Assembly: GCA_032718475.1 (NCBI GenBank)
Contig: JAUCBJ010007725.1
Span: forward strand, 62,001-126,000
Direction of reading: 5' to 3'
DNA: 64,000 nucleotides
From: Nemertoderma westbladi
Taxonomy: Eukaryota; Xenacoelomorpha; Nemertodermatida; Nemertodermatidae
Shown: positions 53,958 through 64,000 of the stretch, one piece after another
Layout: the number at the start of each line of letters is the position of its first letter
Position numbering within the stretch: position 1 is the first letter of the stretch
Notes under the pieces: generated by a model
Databases searched by the model: none
Told to the model about the DNA's origin: nothing
The model's input: the letters and a program-made list of their open reading frames with translations, nothing else
Made by a program: the position numbers and the translations under genes

Positions 53958-56261
53958 TCCCAGATAGACCATATTCTGTTTCGTAGGAAATACAGGAGCT
54001 CTATACAAGACTGTAATGCATTCACACTTCGACCCTTCTCCATTGATCACCGCCTTATTGTGGCCAAGGTAAGACTTAGTCTGCGTGCTAGCAGAACAAC
54101 GAAATCTGCCTTGCCACGGCATGACTGGTCCTCTCTGTTGCAACAGCCAAGTGTGAGATCCAGCTTCACACTACAGCTGAGCAACAGGTATGAGGCTCTT
54201 GCCTCTGAGGCGGCAGATCACTGTGAGGGCTATACTGCCTTTACAGAAGCAGTTAAGTTAGCAGCTGCAGAAACAGTTCCTGTATACCCTCGAAACAGGA
54301 AAAGGGCCCCCTGGACTGACAACAAAATTCAGAAGTGCCGAAATGACCTTCATAAGGCGCAGAAAGAGTCCCGACTCAAACAGACTACAGCGGCCAAGAA
54401 TGCAGTTAAAGCTGCATCTAGGTCCCTGAACAGGCAGTACTCTGTTAATCTACAGGAGCTAATAAACCAACAGGTTGATGCCATCAATGATGCTGACGAC
54501 AGCAGGCAATCATCCCAGGCATGGAAATCGATCAATCTGCTTACTGGGCGGAAAAGCCAACCAACCACCAAGGTTAAGGCTGAATCACCAGCCGATCGCC
54601 TCAATGGTTGGAAAGCCCACTTTGAAAAGCTCCTCAATAATGACAGGGTATTGCCTGATAACTTTATAGAAGTAAAAGTGTCTGAGTCTGTACTCCCAGA
54701 TATTCCCATTGGCGATATCTCCTTTGCAGAAGTGAAGGCTGCTGCAAAGAGCATTAAGACCAATCGTGCCAGTGGAGTAGATGGTGTTCCCCCTGAGGTC
54801 TTTAAAATACCTGAGTGTTTAAAGCTCATCTATCCCATCATAGTAGACATGTACCGTACAACAAGAGTCCCACAAGAAATGAAAACAAATAAGTTGGTGC
54901 CAGTTCCCAAGAAGGGCAACCTAACACTCTATGGTTCTTTTCGGGGAATCTCATTGATCTCGATTGCTGCAAAACTATACAATAGAATTCTATTAAATCG
55001 CATCAGGGATCCCATTGAGAGACTGCTACGTGGAAATCAGAATGGGTTCCGTAAAGGTCGTGGGACCATGGAGCCCATTTTGGCACTTAGAAGGATAATT
55101 GAAGAGTTATCAAAAAAGAAAGACAGGCATCTGGCTGTTATCTTTGTTGACTTCTTCAAGGCCTTTGATTCAGTCTCTCGCTCACGTATGTTCAGCATAC
55201 TTTCATTATATGGGATTCCTGATGAAATTATTGCAGCAATCAGATCAGTATACGATGGTTCGACAACATTTGTGTCTACTGTTGACGGTGACACAGAACC
55301 ATTTGAAGTGTTATGGGGCGTCCTCCAAGGAGACACACTTGCACCATTCTTGTTCATTATTGTGGTTGACTATGTTCTACGCATGTCCTTAGATCATCAT
55401 AATGAAGATGGGGTGATGTTAACTCCACCTACTGGCTCCAGAAGTCGAGGAAATCCTGCCAAGTACCTAACTGATCTAGACTTTGCTGATGACTTAGGAG
55501 TACTCTCAGAATCATTAGAGGGAGCCCAGCGGCTCCTCAGCTCATTAGAACATGCTGCTTCTAGTGTTGGTCTTTTTATTAACTCCAGAAAGACCAAAAT
55601 TCTGACAGTTAACTTTGAAAGTCCTCAGCAAGTCTCTGATCGGATGAGCATAAGCTCAAAGGATGGTATGCTTGAGCATGTGGACGACTTCTGTTACCTG
55701 GGATCATGGATCCGGAAGTCAGGTGAGGACCTTCGAATACGTAAGGGAAAGGCATGGGCAGCCTTGAATAGGCTTTCCAGGATTTGGAAGTCACCTAGAA
55801 TTAATCGGAAACTTAAGGTCCGATTATTTAGAGCAGCAGTAGTTCCAGTACTCCTCTACGGGAGTCCATGCTGGGCTCTAACTGCTGAGGACACCAAATC
55901 TCTGGATGGCACATTCACAAGAATGCTACGCCGGGTACATTGTGTCAAGTACAATGCACACATCTCCAACCAGACACTATATAACATTGGAGGTGTCTCA
56001 TTGGTTCCCCCAAGCTTGACACTAGAACAAAATCGCCTCCGCTTTGCAGGACATTGCTTTCGCCGTGAGGACCAGCCTGTGCATAATCTTGTACTTTGGC
56101 AGCCTCATGGAGTGAATAAGCATGGTGGACAGCCCATGACTTTCTTGAGACGCATCTTAAAGGACACTGGCCTTAAAGATGCGGATGATCTAGCAAATGT
56201 CATGGGTGATAGGGAGTTATGGCGGTGCAATTTTGTTGACAAGCCGGCACAGCATTCTTAA
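53958..56261 (+). CDS. RTE-like reverse transcriptase (5'-truncated)
   Basis: About 767 codons open to TAA at 56259-56261. It begins with the last endonuclease block (SQIDHILFRRKYRSSIQD, IDHRLIVAK). The reverse transcriptase has ASGVDGVPPEVFK, KLVPVPKKGNLTLYGSFRGI, FRKGRGTMEPI, VIFVDFFKAFDSV, WGVLQGDTLAPFLF and LDFADDLGVL (catalytic FADD at 55483-55494 in place of the more usual YADD). A C-terminal domain with FRAAVVPVLLYGSPCW and AGHCFRRED follows. The first 28 codons of the larger open frame upstream of 53958 are antisense giant-element sequence, not LINE. No internal stop, but without its 5' end it cannot be autonomous. Confidence 0.88.
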   Translation, partial: SQIDHILFRRKYRSSIQDCNAFTLRPFSIDHRLIVAKVRLSLRASRTTKSALPRHDWSSLLQQPSVRSSFTLQLSNRYEALASEAADHCEGYTAFTEAVKLAAAETVPVYPRNRKRAPWTDNKIQKCRNDLHKAQKESRLKQTTAAKNAVKAASRSLNRQYSVNLQELINQQVDAINDADDSRQSSQAWKSINLLTGRKSQPTTKVKAESPADRLNGWKAHFEKLLNNDRVLPDNFIEVKVSESVLPDIPIGDISFAEVKAAAKSIKTNRASGVDGVPPEVFKIPECLKLIYPIIVDMYRTTRVPQEMKTNKLVPVPKKGNLTLYGSFRGISLISIAAKLYNRILLNRIRDPIERLLRGNQNGFRKGRGTMEPILALRRIIEELSKKKDRHLAVIFVDFFKAFDSVSRSRMFSILSLYGIPDEIIAAIRSVYDGSTTFVSTVDGDTEPFEVLWGVLQGDTLAPFLFIIVVDYVLRMSLDHHNEDGVMLTPPTGSRSRGNPAKYLTDLDFADDLGVLSESLEGAQRLLSSLEHAASSVGLFINSRKTKILTVNFESPQQVSDRMSISSKDGMLEHVDDFCYLGSWIRKSGEDLRIRKGKAWAALNRLSRIWKSPRINRKLKVRLFRAAVVPVLLYGSPCWALTAEDTKSLDGTFTRMLRRVHCVKYNAHISNQTLYNIGGVSLVPPSLTLEQNRLRFAGHCFRREDQPVHNLVLWQPHGVNKHGGQPMTFLRRILKDTGLKDADDLANVMGDRELWRCNFVDKPAQHS

Positions 56262-56298
56262 AAATGCAGCTGCAATGCAGCATGCCGATCCTAGTAGT
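53958..56298 (+). mobile_element. 5'-truncated RTE-like LINE inserted in pol
   Basis: AGAAGTAATCAAG (53945-53957) and AGAAGTAACCAAG (56299-56311) flank it: a 13-bp target duplication with one mismatch. It starts inside the endonuclease and keeps a short 3' tail (TGCAGCTGCAATGCAGCATG, then GATCCTAGTAG). It was inserted opposite to the giant element's transcription. Confidence 0.88.
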
Positions 56299-57723
56299 AG
56301 AAGTAACCAAGGCGACTTTGATTCCATCCGAAGTTTCCACTCTTAGATAGGCTACTATACCTATTCCCATATCGCTGGCGTCTCCAAACACATGGAGTTG
56401 ATAGGAATACGTAGGGAGAACATGACCAAAATATGAACGGGAAATTATAAAATCCTCGATAGCCGGCAGAGAATCTTCCCATTTCATCCACTTCTTCAAT
56501 AATTCTCCCTTAAGTGGATCGTCCCATGAGTGGTTTTCAAGCCACATTTGTTGTACCAAACTACGAGCAATCAATATAACTGGGCTAATAAATCCCAATG
56601 GATCGAAATAAGTGCTCAGTATACTTAAGCAAATCCGTTTGGTTCGAACTGGATTATCTCGCTGTTTTAGCTGGAAAAACAGGATATCTCGCTCTGTGTC
56701 CCATTTCAAGCCGAGTGTCTTGGTTTCTGGCAGATCATCTTTGATCAAATCTAGATCTTTCGCCCCTCGATCTTCCGCAGGGATCGACTCCAGAAACTCA
56801 CGGGAGTTGCTGGTGAATTTCGTTAATCGAAACCCACCTCTTTTTAAGCACTCTACCGTTCCTTTAGCGACCTCAATGGCTTCCTCAACTGATGGAAGGG
56901 ACTTCAGATTGTCGTCCATGTATATGTCCCGCTTGATGTTGTCGATCACTTCCTTAGAGAAGGCCTCTCGGTTGTCCTCTGCAGTGGTACGCACTACCGA
57001 ACAGGCGTTGGAAGGGCTTGAGATTATCCCAAAGGCCTGGATGGTCATCCAATACTCCACCGGTTTCTGGTTGAGGTCTCCTTCGGGCCACCATAGAAAT
57101 CGTAGGCTATCTCGATCCCTATCCAACACTTTGACTTGCAAGAACATGCCTTCTATATCGGAGGCGAAAGCAATCGAATATTGTCTCAATCTTAAAAGAA
57201 TTCCCAACAAAGATTGAAGTAAGTTGGGTCCTGGTAACAATTCAGAGTTAAGGGATTGACCCATGTAAAGAGCGGAGCCATCAAACACTACTCTCACTTC
57301 ATGTGGTTTACCGGGTTTAGGAACGTAATGGTGAGTTAAGTAATACGTTCTTTCAGTCACAGGTGTTTCTTCCGGTACTCTCTCCGCGTATCCCTTACTA
57401 ATAAATTTCTCCAGCTGTGTTTGATACATTTCTTTAGCTGAAGAATTAGCCGTAAGGCGTCGATGGAGTTGCGCGATTCTTTTTTCCGCCAAGGGTCTGT
57501 TATTGATGAACTTCGGTTCTCTCTTGCGGAAAGGTAGACCGACTTCATACCTACCTTGATCTTTGAGGAAACGTGAAGTTGTCTCTTGGATCTGCTTGGC
57601 CCTTTCCTCTTCCACCGACAAGGCTTTATCGTAGGAATTGGGCTCTACCGCCTCTTGCGTAAAGAATCGTACGGCATGTTCATCTCGAGTCTTGGCATTG
57701 CAACGCTCCTTGGGTTTCCTTGG
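56299..57723 (-). CDS. Giant element pol: reverse transcriptase and start of RNase H
   Basis: The frame is open from 57723 (after TAG at 57726-57724) to the LINE junction. Motifs: HHYVPKPGKPHEVRVVFDGS, FASDIEGMFLQVKV, the catalytic MDD in IYMDDNLKSL (near 56910), LGLKWDTERDILFF, YFDPLGFISPVILIAR and, last, HVFGDASDMGIGIVAY of RNase H. There is no ATG at the start, and the frame overlaps the upstream short ORF (57680-58288) by 44 bases in the +1 register. A typical BEL/Pao element has capsid, zinc knuckles and protease before this point; none is seen here. Confidence 0.85.
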
Positions 57724-58288
57724 CTACTCCCATCCGGTGTATGTCTTCCCAGGCAGCTTCTGATAAATCAAACGGGAGTCCGGGTCCGGGGAAGTTCCAT
57801 TGCGACTCGACAATAGACTTCAGTTCTTCCCTCGTGTATCCCGCATAACTATCTCTAGTTGATCGCTGACTTCTCGCCCAATCGATCTGGTGTTCTTCCA
57901 CCGCAATCAATAACCTAGTGAGTACGGCTGCAGGAAGAATGAGAAGGGGATCCGAATAAACCGCTTCCATCATCTTTGCTCCGCGCTCGGGTGTCAGCTC
58001 TACAGTATCCTCACTACTGGAGCTGTTGGGCCGTTGAGAAATAAGTTCTTGGCTAGCGGGTTGTTGCTGTTCTGCTGCTTCTTGGTCCCGCTTGACCTGA
58101 GCTCGAGTGCCTATGATAGACCTACGATGTTGGACCAGCCTAGGTTCCGTTATTACTACTGGAGGGATGACCTTCCTCACAGTGGGAGGTGAACTGAACT
58201 TACGACTAGACGGTTCTACGTCTCTATCTGAGTCACAGATAGTTACATCTAATAAACTGTCTGACAGGTTCTGCTTAGTATCAGACAT
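57680..58288 (-). CDS. Short ORF upstream of giant-element pol
   Basis: ATG at 58288-58286, 202 codons, TGA at 57682-57680. The N-terminal half is Ser/Glu/Gln-rich. The C-terminal half has helices (AVLTRLLIAVEEHQIDWARS, YTREELKSIVESQWNF). There is no DUF1759 capsid, zinc knuckle or protease signature, so it is at most the N-terminal piece of a Gag. Its position after the leader and its overlap with pol suggest it is the first ORF of the element, either natural or left by an internal deletion. Confidence 0.6.
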   Translation of the reverse strand: MSDTKQNLSDSLLDVTICDSDRDVEPSSRKFSSPPTVRKVIPPVVITEPRLVQHRRSIIGTRAQVKRDQEAAEQQQPASQELISQRPNSSSSEDTVELTPERGAKMMEAVYSDPLLILPAAVLTRLLIAVEEHQIDWARSQRSTRDSYAGYTREELKSIVESQWNFPGPGLPFDLSEAAWEDIHRMGVAKETQGALQCQDSR

Positions 58289-60550
58289 GTTTATGGATAC
58301 AGTTGAATGCCTACTGCTATATTACAGTCTAAGCAAGTCTAGTAATTCAGTATTAACTGCTAGCCTAGTAATTAATTAGCGATACTGCTACTCAGTGTAG
58401 CGTGATATATATAATATATTAGAATACCGGTATGCTTATAGTATATATAACTATTATTACAGACTAGGTTTATCACAGAATACCGGTATAATTTTAGCAC
58501 AAATATATATAAATATATAATAGGCCTATCTGGAATACCGGTATACAGCTTACAGTTTTGTAGTATATATAATTATAATTCTGGACTAGAATTAATTATA
58601 AAGTACCGGTATAATTTCAGCCTAAATTTATAGAAATAAAGATAATAGGCCTATCGTAAATACCGGTATATCAATTATTTTAAATAATTGAATTTCTGAA
58701 TTTTAGGGTTACTTGGTTACTTTACTTACTTTATTACCGTTTTTTGAGCAGTAATCCAACTGATATTGAGACCTAATGGTTGTATGGTATGCCTACTATT
58801 TCTAAATCGTTAGATTTGATTTATAATATATATATATATACCCGTTTTAATGGGTTTTGTCAATGTTTGAAATAAATGTTATTATTTCTGGGGAGTAATC
58901 ACTACACAAAGCGGTGCGCTTTCAGTGAAGTGTTACTTATAGGACACTAAAACAAATAATTCTAATTTACCTAAGTTACTTAATACTACAAATTACGTAC
59001 AATTCGGGTGAGATTACAATCTCTAAATAAACACAAAAATTTACAAAAAACACAAAATACGAATTTTCAGGGTAATTTTACAAGAAGTCTACAAACCAGT
59101 CTAACAAAGGGTTAGAATCTGGTTATTACAACGGACAGGGTACTGCGGTATTTGAAAATAATACGTAGTAGTAAATACACTGCGTTGTCCAGATAGGAAA
59201 ATACCACCGCCTGACGACCTATAGCCGTATCGCTATAGGTACTACGTTATGTATCACGGAGTGTTCCTACCTAGAAGTTAATAGAGCTAATCGAACGTGC
59301 CTATCAACCACTTTACAACACAAATATAATGCCTACACTAATTACTCTCGGAAAGCACTGTACACTAAACCCTAAATTAGGTACGAGTGCTTATACAACA
59401 GATAATCAGTAGTTAAAAATACTTGAACAGCTAAAAGAACCACGGCATCTGCTGGAGTGACCGATGCACAAAATCACCAGTCTTTACCTACGCCAAGCAG
59501 CCCGTGTAGTACCGGGGTTAATTTAACTATAGCGGTATGTATAACAAACACAATTACTGTAGGAACAAACTTGGGGAATGAATGTTGCGAATAATCGCAT
59601 AAACTCTGAATAATAAATATTACGCTACGCGTACAAACCACTCAAACAAAATGCAGACCAAACACTGACAGACTACTATCAAGCCTAAATAAACTACAGG
59701 ACATGCAGACTCCGAAATGATTAGGTAGTATGCGTTCTAACCCAGTAGTACGACTTATTCTTTAGATGGGGGTTTACCTTACAGCTTTGGCTGCCCCTAC
59801 TTCCTAACCGTTCTTTATCGGACAGAGGCTCTACACACACTGCAATCCGTTCAGACCTAATAACAGCCAGACAACTAACCAGCCTACAAATTATCTAAAT
59901 AAATATTATACGCTACCCGTACAGACTTACACAAACAAAGTACAGACTAAACGATGGCAGACTACTCTCAAGCCTAAATAAACTACAGGACATGCAGACT
60001 CCGAAATGATTAGGTAGTATGCGTTCTAACCCAGTAGTACGACTTATTCTTTAGTTGGGGGTTTACCTTACAGCATTGGCTGCCCCTACTTCCTAACCGT
60101 TCTTTATCGGACAGGTGATCTACATACACTGCAATCCGTTCAGACTTAACAGCAATCAGACAACAGTTCAACCTACAAATTGTCTGTACAATCTGATCAG
60201 GCTTACACGCCTTCTGTTCAATACTAGCCTACAAACAAATAAAACTGACAGAAATAAGTAAGCTCTAAAAGAAACAAGGGGTGTACAGTCCCTAATCTCT
60301 TAAACAGCCTACCGGTATTCAATAATCAAATCGAATAATACTAATGTACTTATACGGGAAGTACCGGTTAGGACAGTTAGGCCTACGGACCTACAGAAGT
60401 ACCAGTTCTGGCAGTTGGACCTACGGGCCTACAGCAGTACCGGTTCTGGCAGTTGGGCCTACTGACCTACAGATGTACCGTTCAGGTTTACCGGTTGACC
60501 AGTACTTTCAACTTTATTGCTTACTGCAATAAAGAAGCGATATCCGTTAT
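58289..60550 (-). other. Giant-element leader with three tandem-repeat zones
   Basis: 58425-58668 has five copies of the palindrome TACCGGTA at 55-68-bp spacing (two ~120-bp units). 59628-60210 has two ~292-bp units sharing CTACAGGACATGCAGACTCC and TAGTACGACTTATTCTTTAG. 60360-60480 has three ~50-bp units with GGCCTAC and CAGTTCTGGCAGTT. No ORF. The sequence after the 5' LTR (minus strand ATAACGGATATCGCTTC) does not start with TGG, so the primer-binding site is not clear. Confidence 0.7.
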
Positions 60551-61761
60551 TGTTCGCGCTTTCAGACCTTTGGCAGTTTAACCCGCCAAATTAGGATGTC
60601 TTCTAGATAATAATTCGCTTTTAGCCTATGACAAGTATTTGATTCACTACACTAGTCGAAACCAATCTGTGCGCGATCATTCACCCGCTGGATATACCCG
60701 GGAGATTGGGTTCGACGGCTTAATCTTATTGCTATGTAAGCCTAATGTATTATTCGACTGACAGTATTATATAATCTCTGACAATATTATTCACCTTCGG
60801 GAAATATTAACAGTTCCTTTAGGACGTGGCGCTCTATCTATATAAACAGAGTTATGACTTAAACTACTCACAACGATATGGCTTAGTTATAATTCACATA
60901 TATGGCGCATTCTTTAGGAAATGCTTCGTTATCAGTCTCACTCATACACAATGCTGCACAATACTGCACACTAATCTGCCGATCTTCACTGATTTTAGTC
61001 ACATATAAAAGGAACACGCACCGACTCATGTAGGGTCTATCAAATAACATTAGATTCACTTCAAACCACTTTAACATAAGTCACAATCGTTATATGTAAC
61101 CTTTCTCTCTTACCTTCGGTATATCAAGAATATTGGGGTTTCGGGGTTATTTATCGTTATTCCAAATATAATAATTCATCAACCATATTATGAAGAACCG
61201 ACAGTAAATAGCAGTATAACAATATAAAAGTATGCACCAGTGTGTGGTACATGCAGTTCAGTAAGTTGAGTTGCACAGTGATTCAGTGATAACGGATATA
61301 TGTCCTTATAATTAAGCCTACTAGTGTTAGGCTAAAACAGCAAAGCACAAAATATTTCCAAGCCGCTCTCTCCTGGCTCAGGACAGAATGTAAACACTGC
61401 ACAATAAGCATTGAGTGATTTCTAGGAAATTTCTGTACAAGAGCCATAAAAATGCTCTGATTGGCTGACTGAACTGAGAGACGCCGTAGAACAAAGAAAA
61501 TCAACACGTATGAATGTCAGCTGTTAACCGTCGTCATAGTAACTACTGTTCAAGAGTAGCTATCACCTTTTGCGTAACGGAATTGCCATAGAATCATCAA
61601 CTATGCCTTCCACAGTACACATACGGAGGAAATAGCTCTTAGATCCTCTAAAAACACCGATACAGCAATAATACGGTTTCTTACACCTATTAAATCAACT
61701 ACAGAGTATTTTAATGTAAAAATAATAAAAATAACGGGGCAATTCAGCAAAGGCTTTTACA
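60551..61761 (-). repeat. 5' LTR of giant element
   Basis: 1211 bp, reads TGTAAAAGCC to GCGCGAACA on the minus strand. It is followed on the plus side by the target duplication CATAC (61762-61766). Nearly identical to 35073-36283. Confidence 0.93.
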
Positions 61762-61766
61762 CATAC

Positions 61767-63033
61767 GGTTTGTATGAAGGATAATATAGAATAAGTGAGC
61801 GTTCTTACCAACTTAGTCACATCGTTACAGCTAAGACTAACTTAAGTAACTCTAAATGAATACGAGTTTAGTCTATTTTGGCTGTGTAGATATCGTAATT
61901 TCCGCCATGGAAACGCACTTGTTTTAAATAAATTCATTAATATTCCATTCAATACTATTCATTAATTATTATACATTCATTATAAATACGATCTAGCTAG
62001 ACCTACAGTAGTACTAGTCCTACCTACACATAAGGAGTGGAAACACAACACAATTATTTGGGATAAAATTCTACAGTAAATAAATACTGTAATATTTATA
62101 CCATAAAAGACTGCACTTGTGAAGAATACCACCAGGTTATCACATTTCGGCCGAAATATTATTGGGATTTTTATGAAGAATTTCTTAACTTTCACTGTAC
62201 ATACAGACTAATTCGTTTATTGTTTTGGTTAGATACAGCCCTTCTATAACTTGTTTTTGATTAAAAAAAAACTGGTAGGTATTCTTCACAAGGGGTAAAC
62301 TGAGGTGAAATATAAAAGCAGCTTCACGCGTGCCATGAAAAGACACCGAAGTTAATTTATGTATTATAAATTATTATAACATTAATTTATTATTGTATCA
62401 TCCCTGTTAATAAATGAATATTATATTTATTAGCATAACTTATTTATCCTGATAGGCCCAAACGTGCGCATAGCGCTGGTTCAACCCCCGGTGACGTGCA
62501 TTCTCATTATTTCCATTTCTGAACAACTTATTACAATATTATTCTACAAGCATATGAGTTATATGTTAATTAATATTTTTGTGAGTTCGAAAAGTTTTAT
62601 AGATGGAAACTAAAATTTACATTATCATATATTTATTAGCTGATGTTAAAAAGCTTTCTATTTGATACATTACATTACGTTTAGTTATGTATGTTTATTT
62701 TTCTTCAACTTTGTCTTTGTATCTCAGGAATATGCTTTTAAAACCACAACGAAATGGCTTGTTGGTGATAATATAGATCCAGAAAGATATAGCTTGGTTA
62801 CCAAGAGCCATATAGGCCATACACATAAGGGCTATGTGATATTTATTACCTGAAAATATATAAGGAAATATTAAACTGACATAGACCTATTTCATTCCAG
62901 GATTATGCCCCGGTGGCTAAATTCATAAGATTAGTAAAATGGTGTAACAATGTAACAATGCAATCGGTACTGACCGCCCCTGAAATAAAATGGTTATTGA
63001 AATATCAAGTAAAAATATATTTATAAATGTAAG
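61767..63033. other. AT-rich flanking DNA, no gene seen
   Basis: A short open stretch near 62728-62830 (EYAFKTTTKWLVGDNIDPER) follows an acceptor-like TATCTCAG but has no good donor. I do not call it an exon. The rest is AT-rich. Confidence 0.4.
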
Positions 63034-64000
63034 AGTTTAAAGATCTGTGAGATCTGAGGTCGCTATGTTGATGGGTCCGCTGCCACTGTGTATGAATGGC
63101 TGACCACGAGATCTCGGGGCACTATGTTGCTGGGTCCGCCTGCACTGTGTAGTGTATGGCTGACCGTGAGATCTGGGGTCGCTATGTTGATGGGTCCGCC
63201 GCCTCTGTGTATGGCTGACCGTGAGATCTGGGGGCGCTGTGATGTTGGGTACGCCGGTACTGTGTGTGGCTGACCGCGAGATCTGGGGGCGCTATGTTGC
63301 TGGTCCCGCCGGCACTGTGTATGAATGGCTGACCACGAGATCTGGGGGTGCTATGTTGATGGGTCCGCCGCCACTGTGTATGAATGGCTGACCACGAGAT
63401 CTGGGGGCACTATGATGCTGGGTCCGCCGCCACTGTGTGCGGCTGACCGTGAGATCTGGGGGCGCTGTGATGTTGGTCCCGCCGTCACTGTGTATGGCTG
63501 ACCGTGAGATCTGGGGGCGCTATGTTGCTGGGGTCTGCCGGCACTGCGTATGGCTGACCACGAGATCTGGGGCGCTATGTTGCTGGGTCCACCGGCACTG
63601 TGTATGGCTGACCGCGAGATCTGGGGGCGCTATGTTGCTGGGGTCTGCCGGCACTGCGTATGGCTGACCACGAGATCTGGGGCGCTATGTTGCTGGGTCC
63701 ACCGGCACTGTGTATGGCTGACCACGAGATCTGGGGGCGCTATGTTGCTGGGTCCACCAGCACTGTGTATGGCTGACCACGAAATCTGGGGGCACTATTT
63801 TGATGGGTCCACCGCCACTGTGTATGAATGGCTGACCACGAGATCTGGGGGCGCTATGTTGCTGGGCCCACCGGCACTGTGTATGGCTGACCACGAAATC
63901 TGGGGGCACTATGTTGATGGGACCACCGCCACTGTGTATGAATGGCTGACCGTGAGATCTGGGGGCGCTGTGATGTTGGGTACGCCGGTACTGTGTGTGG
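63034..64000. repeat. 55-59-bp satellite, about 17 copies, continues past window
   Basis: Units contain GACCACGAGATCTGGGGGCG, CTATGTTGCTGGGTCC, then CCGGCACTGTGTATGGCT. Some have an extra AATG (TATGAATGGCT), giving 59 bp. Each carries a BglII-like AGATCT. It yields overlapping open frames on both strands that are not genes. The array is cut by the window end. Confidence 0.92.

Larger units (their letters stand above)
35073..61761 (-). mobile_element. Giant (26.7 kb) BEL/Pao-type LTR element, minus strand
   Basis: Two 1211-bp direct repeats (35073-36283 and 60551-61761) have TGT...ACA ends and differ at about three positions. CATAC occurs just outside both (35068-35072 and 61762-61766), as expected for the 5-bp duplication of a single LTR insertion. 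On the minus strand a GGGAGCGG purine tract precedes the 3' LTR. From the 5' side the interior holds a leader, a short ORF, reverse transcriptase, RNase H and integrase, then two large unrecognised ORFs. At least two LINEs have inserted since (53958-56298 and about 45373-50615). Without those it is about 19 kb, still very large for this group. Confidence 0.85.

Noticed and set aside
62728-62831. Possible exon after TATCTCAG
   Set aside because: No convincing donor site and no family match.
63034-63909. Short ORFs with repeated LTRSGG or REIWG motifs
   Set aside because: Reading frames through the 55-59-bp satellite.

Overview
This is metazoan (invertebrate) nuclear DNA: AT-rich, mostly non-coding, full of satellites and mobile elements. 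One host gene is clearly visible, a two-exon homologue of the F-box protein FBXO9 on the minus strand (13215-14725). BEL/Pao LTR retrotransposons, an RTE-like LINE, a second APE-type LINE and an intron with GT/AG borders all point to an animal. The style suggests a marine invertebrate, but I cannot name the phylum from this window.

Layout. 1-13080 is repeats and AT-rich DNA: ~0.8-kb spaced direct repeats with hairpin motifs, a long inverted repeat (2190-3664), a 68-bp satellite (5803-7262), a ~150-bp minisatellite ending in an inverted copy (11560-12310), and many poly-G/poly-C runs. FBXO9 follows, then about 2.4 kb of intergenic DNA. 17113-30107 is a four-level nest. The outer element has ~335-bp terminal inverted repeats built partly of a 21-bp satellite, and perfect 8-bp flanks (ATACATAG). 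Inside it is an element with CCGTAATTCGGG termini and TA flanks (19855-29390). That holds a pair of 613-bp direct repeats around a broken gag-like reading frame. One of these repeats is split by a young BEL/Pao element (22095-28673; 252-bp LTRs with one mismatch; target duplication AAGAC). Its polyprotein frame is open except for one in-frame TAG.

30116-35067 carries more minisatellites, a 5'-truncated BEL/Pao remnant (31435-33573) and a satellite whose monomers each contain a CTCF-like CCGCTAGAGGGC motif.

35073-61761 appears to be one giant minus-strand BEL/Pao-type element. Its 1211-bp LTRs differ at about three positions, and CATAC flanks it on both outer sides. Read from its 5' end (high coordinates), it has a repeat-rich leader, a short ORF, a reverse transcriptase, an RTE-like LINE inserted in the ribonuclease H region, and then ribonuclease H plus integrase. 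Downstream of pol it carries two large ORFs (45007-43526 and 43538-41052) of a family I do not recognise, the second with three zinc knuckles. A second LINE with two long, unbroken ORFs (about 45373-50615, plus strand) lies between pol and those ORFs. Its ORF2 has no usable ATG and overlaps ORF1 in the -1 frame at a GGGCCCT heptamer. The window ends in a 55-59-bp satellite (63034-64000) that runs off the edge.
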